A stretch of DNA of 9,708 nucleotides, taken from NCBI GenBank assembly GCA_934255105.1, contig CAKQNH010000116.1, positions 1 to 9,708 on the forward strand, given 5' to 3'. Source of the DNA: an uncultured Pirellulaceae bacterium. GTDB lineage: Bacteria > Planctomycetota > Planctomycetia > Pirellulales > Pirellulaceae. The notes under the pieces were generated by a model. The model did not search any database and was not told where the DNA came from. It saw only the letters and a program-made list of their open reading frames with translations. The translations under genes and the position numbers were made by a program. Of the stretch, positions 5,060 to 9,708 are shown piece after piece (the first letter of the stretch is position 1; each line of letters starts with the position of its first letter).

Positions 5060-8000
5060 CCACTTCCTTCCTCCCCATGGCGTTATCATTCCTTTCAGTT
5101 CTTTGCATGAACTGGTTCCTGCTGGTCTCGCCCTGCACGGCTCAAGCAGAAGCCTATCAGGGAGCCGCTGAGCCAACCACGGCAGCGGAAATCTATGGCC
5201 AAGGAGTCCGCGAGACGCCTTGGCTGTCGCCCGCAGAATCACAGCAAAAATTTCACTTGCCGCCTGGGTTTTCGATCGAGCTATTTGCCAGCGAACCGCA
5301 AATTGCCAAACCCATGAATATGGCTTTCGATGCGCGCGGACGACTGTGGGTCACCAGTTCGCGCGAGTATCCCTACCCAGCCACAGAGGGCGCGCAGGGG
5401 CGAGATACCATTCAAATATTAGAGGATACCAACGGCGATGGCCGCGCGGATAAGTCAACCACCTTTGCCGATGGCTTGAACATCCCCATGGGATTGCTGC
5501 CGGTCAGCGATGGAGTGATTTGCTTTAGCATTCCCAACCTGTGGTTGCTGCGCGATGTCGATGGAGATGATCGAGTCGACGAGCGCGTTCTGCTGCTAGG
5601 CCCGTTTGATACCTCGCGCGACACCCACGGCATGATCAATTCATTGCGGCGCGGGCAAGACGGCTGGATCTACGCTTGCCACGGCTTCAACAATCAATCG
5701 CTAGTGACGGCCGCGGATGGCTCTCGCGTCCAGTTAAGTTCCGGAAATACATTTCGCTTTCGCCAAGATGGCTCACGCATCGAACAGGTCACCAGCGGAC
5801 AAGTCAATCCGTTCGGCGTTACTCGCGACGAATGGGGCAATTGGTATTCGGCGGACTGTCACAGCAAGCCGCTAACGCAACTGCTGCGCGGTGCTTGCTA
5901 TCCGAGCTTTGGTCGGCCGCACGATGGACTAGGATTCGGACCATCGATGATGAGTCACCTGCACGGCAGCACCGCCATCTGCGGCTTGCTGTATTATCAG
6001 GCCGAGCAATTCCCTGCGCCCTATCGCCGGCTTTTCTACAGCGGCAATGTGATGACGAGCCGCATCAACTGCAACGCATTGGAGTGGCAGGGGGCCACGG
6101 CCCAAGCTCGCGAACTGCCTGATTTCCTCACGAGCGACGATCCGTGGTTCCGCCCCGTCGATATTCAGCTCGGCAGCGATGGTGCCATGTATGTCTCAGA
6201 TTTTTACAATCGAATCATCGGACACTACGAAGTTCCTCTGGAGCATCCGGGTCGCGACCGCACCAGCGGCCGAATCTGGCGCATCAGCTACGATGGCTCC
6301 CAGGCTGCTCAGCCTGCGACCAATTTGCCTGCTGCCCGCTTGCCTCCTACCCACTTGCCTCCTACCCACTTGCCTTCCAATCGCTTGGCTGTAGATGGCG
6401 AGCGTCTGCCTGCCGAACTAGCAAGTACCAATAGTGCCCGCCGCGAATTGGCGGTCTCATTAGCCCTGCCAGCTACTACGGACCAGTTCAGCTCTGCCAC
6501 CGCTCGAGCGCTGCTGCTCGATGCCGATCAAAGTGAACTCCTGCGCATTAGCTGCCTAGAAATTCTGCTCCAGCGCGGAGAGTTGGAATTCGCTACGCAA
6601 CTGCTATCGAAATCAACGCCACCTCGCCTGCTGGTGCGGCAACTGCAATTAGCGGTCGAGCTACCTCGGCCACAACGCATGGCTGCTGCCGAGCGTGTGA
6701 GGGAGCACCTTCCGTTTGATAATCCACATGCGAATTTGGCCGCCTGTCAGTTGCTCGGTGCAATCCAATCGGCCAGCGACATTGGGCTGCTGACCAGCTT
6801 GATCGGCCAACCGACTGACTCCACCTATGACGCCGCGCTAAGCCACGTGGCGCGCATCGCCATCCGGAACATTTTAATGGACGATGTGCAATTGGCTCCT
6901 GCCACCGTAGACTGGCCTCAGCTTTCATCCGCTGCATCGCTGGGATTGAAACCCGAATCGTCGGCGGTGGCACCGACTGACACGGCAGGCCGCGACCAGA
7001 TAATCGCTGAAACTCTAGTCGCGGTGCCAACTCTGCAAGCGGCCACACGCTTGCTCGACTATGTTGCAGCGCATCCCACGGGCGATGCCAAGTGGATCGA
7101 CACTGCGCTAGCCGCCGTGACGAAACACGCCGATGTCAATCTGCTGCAGCGTCTGTTGCTGGTGCTCAAACGAGTCAAACCAGACAGTCTGTTAGAACAA
7201 TCGCAACAGTTCGAACGCGTATGCGAAATTTACTTGGGCCAGCATAGCGCATTGTCGCCACCGCTACGCGAATTCGGCCTTAAACTGCAGGCTGAGCTGG
7301 AGGATGTGATTCGCAGTCGCCCGGAGAAATACACTTGGCGCGATGCCGCCGGAAGCGATTGGAGCAGCGAATCGCGCCGGGCGGCGGGAAGAAAACAGGT
7401 GTCGTTACGCTCGAGTTTTACACGCGGTGAAAGCTACACGGGACAGTTGACCAGTGAACCATTTGTATGCCCGGCCGAGTTGCAGTTTTTGATTGCCGGT
7501 CATAATGCTTTGCCAAGTCAAACGGATCCGCAGCGCAACTACATCGAATTACAAAACGTGGAGACGGGTCAGCAGATCAAGCAAGCCCTTCCGCCACGTA
7601 GCGACGCCGCGCAGGCCGTCCAGTGGTCGCTGGCGGATTGGTCCGGGCAGATGGTGCAACTGGTTATCACCGATGGCGATGCGGGGAGTGCCTACGCTTG
7701 GATAGCAGTTGGGCAATTTTCGCTCGAGTCACTCAATGCGAGCGACGATGCGGCTTGGCTGGACGCCTACCGGGCTGTGGTCAGCCGCGGCCTGCGGAAG
7801 TTGGACGCTGCCACGATTGAATCGCTGCGTCTGGGTGTGCGCCAGCAGTCTGAAGTGATCCTCGCGGCGCTTATTGGTGCTGGTCATCGAGCCGCAGCCA
7901 CGCTAGCCGAGCAGGCGCTGAAGATCGGTCGCGACGATTTGCTGACTCCACAACTGCTGGCCATCAAGCCAATCGACGCCGACGCTACCAGGCTTCCCAC

Positions 8001-8730
8001 GGAACCACTGGCCGACTCTCGACAGGCAGATCCTCCGCGGGACTTGGTCGAGTGGAGCAAGGCTCTGGTTGGCTCGCTGACGCTCAGCCAACAAGTCGAT
8101 CTGGCGCGCGAGCTGATGCGGTCAGCCGAGGGCTGCGAGTTGCTGCGGCACCTGCTACAGCACAGCGTGCTCTCGCCGCGGAGCATGCGGCAGGCCGATG
8201 TGCTGTTGCCCGGCGGGGTCGAGCCCGAGAGCAAGCAGTATCTCGAGCACCACATGCAACTCGCCCAACAGGAGCCGGCCCGTGAGCTGGCTTCGGCCCA
8301 GCGCATCAGCAAGCTCAACTGGGACACCGCCGATGCGGAACTGGGCCAAAAGCTGATGCAGCAGCACTGTGCCGCCTGCCATCAACTGCACGGAGCCGGC
8401 GCTTTGGTCGGACCTCAGCTCGACGGCGTCATTGTCCGCGGTGTGCACCGCTTGGGCGAAGACATCTTGGAGCCAAATGCAAATGTAGACCAAGCCTTCA
8501 GCATCACGGCCTTGCTACTGGACGACGACACGGTATTGACTGGCTTAGTCCGCGACAACGAAGATGGCAGTTTGGTCGTCACCAATCAGGAGGGGAAGTT
8601 TCAACAGATTCCCGCATCGCGCGTCAGCGATCGCCGCGACACGCTGCGGTCGCTAATGCCCGACAACTTCAGTGAAGTGCTCGATGACCATCAGCTCGCT
8701 TCGCTGTTGAAATATCTGATCGGAAATTGA
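5056..8730 (+). CDS. PVC-type membrane-bound dehydrogenase with C-terminal c-type haem domain
   Basis: 1224-residue exported redox protein of a family expanded in planctomycetes and verrucomicrobia; the substrate is unknown. Residues 1-31 form a signal peptide (likely cut after AQA31). Residues about 62-412 form the Pirellula/Verrucomicrobium dehydrogenase propeller, related to sugar/sorbosone dehydrogenases: LPPGFSIELFASEP at 68-81, calcium loops DTNGDGRAD at 124 and DVDGDDRVD at 167, SDFYNRIIGHYEVP at 381-394 and SGRIWRISYDG at 404-414. A linker with LPxx[RH] repeats (426-444) leads to an alpha-helical, HEAT-like region (about 461-755), a beta-sandwich (about 757-892) and more helices. The haem-binding domain (about 1090-1224) has a single CAACH at 1105-1109 and a candidate distal Met1201 in SLMPDNF. 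Electrons probably pass from the propeller to the covalently bound haem and then to the respiratory chain. ATG 5056 is followed directly by the signal peptide; the RBS is weak. The gene appears to be transcribed alone. Confidence 0.95.
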   Translation: MTTSFLPMALSFLSVLCMNWFLLVSPCTAQAEAYQGAAEPTTAAEIYGQGVRETPWLSPAESQQKFHLPPGFSIELFASEPQIAKPMNMAFDARGRLWVTSSREYPYPATEGAQGRDTIQILEDTNGDGRADKSTTFADGLNIPMGLLPVSDGVICFSIPNLWLLRDVDGDDRVDERVLLLGPFDTSRDTHGMINSLRRGQDGWIYACHGFNNQSLVTAADGSRVQLSSGNTFRFRQDGSRIEQVTSGQVNPFGVTRDEWGNWYSADCHSKPLTQLLRGACYPSFGRPHDGLGFGPSMMSHLHGSTAICGLLYYQAEQFPAPYRRLFYSGNVMTSRINCNALEWQGATAQARELPDFLTSDDPWFRPVDIQLGSDGAMYVSDFYNRIIGHYEVPLEHPGRDRTSGRIWRISYDGSQAAQPATNLPAARLPPTHLPPTHLPSNRLAVDGERLPAELASTNSARRELAVSLALPATTDQFSSATARALLLDADQSELLRISCLEILLQRGELEFATQLLSKSTPPRLLVRQLQLAVELPRPQRMAAAERVREHLPFDNPHANLAACQLLGAIQSASDIGLLTSLIGQPTDSTYDAALSHVARIAIRNILMDDVQLAPATVDWPQLSSAASLGLKPESSAVAPTDTAGRDQIIAETLVAVPTLQAATRLLDYVAAHPTGDAKWIDTALAAVTKHADVNLLQRLLLVLKRVKPDSLLEQSQQFERVCEIYLGQHSALSPPLREFGLKLQAELEDVIRSRPEKYTWRDAAGSDWSSESRRAAGRKQVSLRSSFTRGESYTGQLTSEPFVCPAELQFLIAGHNALPSQTDPQRNYIELQNVETGQQIKQALPPRSDAAQAVQWSLADWSGQMVQLVITDGDAGSAYAWIAVGQFSLESLNASDDAAWLDAYRAVVSRGLRKLDAATIESLRLGVRQQSEVILAALIGAGHRAAATLAEQALKIGRDDLLTPQLLAIKPIDADATRLPTEPLADSRQADPPRDLVEWSKALVGSLTLSQQVDLARELMRSAEGCELLRHLLQHSVLSPRSMRQADVLLPGGVEPESKQYLEHHMQLAQQEPARELASAQRISKLNWDTADAELGQKLMQQHCAACHQLHGAGALVGPQLDGVIVRGVHRLGEDILEPNANVDQAFSITALLLDDDTVLTGLVRDNEDGSLVVTNQEGKFQQIPASRVSDRRDTLRSLMPDNFSEVLDDHQLASLLKYLIGN
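6325..6384 (+). repeat. in-frame 15-bp tandem repeats encoding LPxx[RH]
   Basis: Four 15-bp units lie inside the dehydrogenase gene. Units 2 and 3 (6340-6354 and 6355-6369, TTGCCTCCTACCCAC) are identical. Unit 1 (6325-6339) and unit 4 (6370-6384) are diverged. They encode LPAAR, LPPTH, LPPTH and LPSNR in the linker between the propeller and the helical region. The identical pair suggests recent slippage, and because the unit is a multiple of three the frame is kept. Confidence 0.88.
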
Positions 8731-8843
8731 GTCTCGTCGACCTCCACCCGTAGAACGTGCACTCCTGCCCGTTTTATACCCCACAACTTTTCACGAGCCT
8801 TTTCCCTATCGATTTTCTTGCGTTAGCTCTGCTCGCACTGGAT

Positions 8844-8960
8844 CCTCTCCCTCTGGGAGAGGTCGAGCCTAAGCGAGGGAGAGGGCAAGCGCAATCTACA
8901 TCTGTGCAATCCGTTTCCACCCTCCCCCTCGCCTAGGCTCGACCCCTCCCGCTGCGCGGG
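8844..8960. repeat. inner GAGGG-type inverted repeat with two terminal hairpins
   Basis: 8857-8885 and 8920-8948 are complementary at 26 of 29 positions; both carry the TCGAGCCTA core. Each side also has its own small hairpin: CCTCTCCC-TCT-GGGAGAGG at 8844-8862 and CCCGC-TGC-GCGGG at 8948-8960, the latter flanked by ACCCC and GGGGT. Purine/pyrimidine-rich repeats of this CTCTCCCTCTGGGAGAGG type are widespread intergenic elements in Gram-negative genomes. This copy lies wholly within the outer inverted repeat. Confidence 0.78.
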
Positions 8961-8992
8961 CAGGGGTACGATTCGCGTGGGCAGGGAATGAC

Positions 8993-9037
8993 TTGTGGGG
9001 TATAAAAAGGCACTCCCGCCCTTTTTATACGCCACAA
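8993..9037. terminator. candidate bidirectional terminator
   Basis: The arms at 8993-9010 and 9020-9037 pair at 17 of 18 positions (one G-G mismatch) around a 9-base loop. The inner stem has AAAAAGG on one side and CCTTTTT on the other, so a T-tract is present on either strand. It lies between the ends of two convergent genes, where a two-way terminator is expected. The G+C-rich part of the stem is short and the T-run lies within the stem, so function is not certain. Confidence 0.4.
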
Positions 9038-9056
9038 TTAAAATTCGTCGCAACGG

Positions 9057-9105
9057 TTGGAGTGAAGCCTTGCGGCGATTCGCAAGGCTGAAACCTGGGC
9101 TCCAA
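9057..9105 (-). other. two-tier stem-loop just downstream of the ABC-F gene
   Basis: A perfect 9-bp inner stem (AGCCTTGCG at 9066-9074 with CGCAAGGCT at 9081-9089, loop GCGATT) is enclosed by a 6-bp outer stem (TTGGAG at 9057-9062 with CTCCAA at 9100-9105). On the minus strand it begins about 20 bases after the TAG of the ABC-F gene. No T-run follows directly, so it may be a 3' mRNA-stabilising hairpin, a weak terminator or another dispersed repeat. Confidence 0.45.
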
Positions 9106-9124
9106 GCGTAGAGTTAGGTCCAGG

Positions 9125-9708
9125 CTATTCGAGCTCTTCCAGTCTGGCATAACTTTGCGCCACTTCGGCTTCCAAGCGTTGCAGCTTGGCTTGCTGCTCC
9201 GCGATAACCTCCCCAGCCTGTTTGTAGAATTGCGGGTCCGCCATGACCGCTTGTTCTTTCACCAACTGCTCTTCGAGCGCTTCGATGCGCTGCGGCAGTG
9301 ATTTGAGCTCCTGTTGCTCCTTGAATGACAATCGTCGACTGGGTACTGACGCGGCAGCAGGCGCAGAAGAAGCTTTAGTTCCCTTCGATGCGGTAGTTTT
9401 TGAGGTGCTTGTGGCAGATGAGCTCTCACCAGCCGCAGGCGGTGCATTGCCGATGGTCGCCGCCGCTTTGGCCTGCATCTGTTGTTGTCGCAGCCAATCG
9501 TCGTAGCCGCCCACGTACTCTTCGACTTCGCGCGTCCCGTCGGGAGAGACGGTGAATACAATCGTGCTGGTGACCACATTATTGAGGAATTCGCGGTCGT
9601 GGCTGACAACCAGCAGCGTACCGTTGTAGTCGACCAAACGCTCTTCCAGCATTTCCAACGTTTCGGCATCTAGATCGTTGGTCGGTTCATCCAGCACGAT
9701 CACGTTGG
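9125..9708 (-). CDS. uup: Uup-type ABC-F ATPase, C-terminal part (truncated by window edge)
   Basis: Cytoplasmic ABC-F ATPase acting on ribosomes or nucleic acids, not a transporter. Only the end of the second nucleotide-binding domain and the C-terminal extension are in the window; the rest lies beyond the right edge, so the GTG at 9701-9703 is an internal Val codon and not the start. Visible motifs, in order, are Walker B/D-loop VIVLDEPTNDLD (9668-9703), the H-loop VVSHDREFLNNVVT with the switch His at about 9599-9601, and the YVGGYDDWL segment. A Ser/Thr/Ala/Lys-rich linker of about 50 residues follows, then SRRLSFKEQQELKSLPQRIE and a coiled coil ending ARLEELE. This last part is the C-terminal domain diagnostic of Uup, which binds DNA and occurs in few other ABC-F groups. 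The stop is TAG at 9125-9127. The gene converges on the dehydrogenase gene. Confidence 0.93.
   Translation of the reverse strand, partial: NVIVLDEPTNDLDAETLEMLEERLVDYNGTLLVVSHDREFLNNVVTSTIVFTVSPDGTREVEEYVGGYDDWLRQQQMQAKAAATIGNAPPAAGESSSATSTSKTTASKGTKASSAPAAASVPSRRLSFKEQQELKSLPQRIEALEEQLVKEQAVMADPQFYKQAGEVIAEQQAKLQRLEAEVAQSYARLEELE

Larger units (their letters stand above)
8759..9039. repeat. nested inverted-repeat element between convergent genes
   Basis: The outer arms TTTTATACCCCACAA at 8772-8786 and its exact complement at 8993-9007 (15 of 15) enclose about 206 bases. The left end (8759-8788) is also directly repeated at 9010-9039 (26 of 30 identical), so the right end holds both an inverted and a direct copy. 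An inner inverted repeat lies between them. There is no ORF and no transposase inside. The shape recalls a non-autonomous miniature element or a REP-like cluster, but no target-site duplication was identified. Confidence 0.7.

Noticed and set aside
5677..5685. Second haem site at YACHG (Cys208-His209) in the dehydrogenase
   Set aside because: There is no second Cys three residues upstream of Cys208; only CAACH at 1105-1109 fits CxxCH.
5676..6122. Plus-strand ORF of 148 codons in another frame of the dehydrogenase gene
   Set aside because: It lies within the conserved propeller region, which explains the coding constraint; no motifs of its own.
6593..7048. Minus-strand ORF of 151 codons inside the dehydrogenase gene
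   Set aside because: It is a shadow of the plus-strand gene, with a Trp/Arg/Pro-rich composition and no family signature.
7884..8327. Minus-strand Ser/Arg/Cys-rich ORF of 147 codons
   Set aside because: The composition is typical of an antisense frame and it overlaps a well-supported gene.
9701..9703. GTG as the start codon of the ABC-F gene
   Set aside because: It lies inside the Walker B strand; the reading frame continues past the window edge, so the real start is outside.

Overview
The window looks like a chromosomal segment of a planctomycete, most likely of the Pirellula/Rhodopirellula group. The main reason is the large secreted protein at 5056-8730. It joins a Pirellula/Verrucomicrobium-type dehydrogenase propeller to that lineage's C-terminal haem-binding domain, an architecture largely confined to the PVC superphylum. 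A signal-peptide-bearing FG-GAP (VCBS) propeller protein, fairly G+C-rich coding sequence, weak Shine-Dalgarno sequences and repeat-laden intergenic regions fit the same assignment. No rRNA, tRNA, CRISPR array, transposase or integrase was seen.

Layout. 1-119 is upstream sequence, possibly with the tail of another gene. 120-1922 (+) encodes an exported seven-repeat FG-GAP protein with a C-terminal beta-sandwich. 1923-2108 is a spacer dominated by a perfect 22-bp-arm inverted repeat built of TACTCN hexamers. 2109-2732 and 2725-4647 (+) are two overlapping genes, a half-size PqiA-like membrane protein and a PqiB-like protein with three MCE domains. They form the only clear operon. 4648-5055 is a long spacer full of short tandem duplications and hairpins, with one doubtful 71-codon ORF. 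5056-8730 (+) is the dehydrogenase/cytochrome. 8731-9124 lies between convergent genes and holds a nested inverted-repeat element and a likely two-way terminator. 9125-9708 (-) is the C-terminal part of a Uup-type ABC-F ATPase that runs off the right edge.

How the genes relate. PqiA and PqiB homologues act together in moving lipids or other hydrophobic molecules between inner and outer membrane, and the 8-base overlap supports coupled expression. The FG-GAP protein and the dehydrogenase are both exported and appear to share the same beta-sandwich module, but nothing shows that they work in one pathway. Uup is a cytoplasmic housekeeping factor and is unrelated to the rest.

The most interesting points are the C-terminal domain of the PqiB-like protein, which reads like a degenerate trypsin/HtrA-type protease in place of the usual PqiB helical needle, the shared beta-sandwich, and three structurally distinct intergenic repeat clusters. 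I do not see a convincing new multi-gene system.
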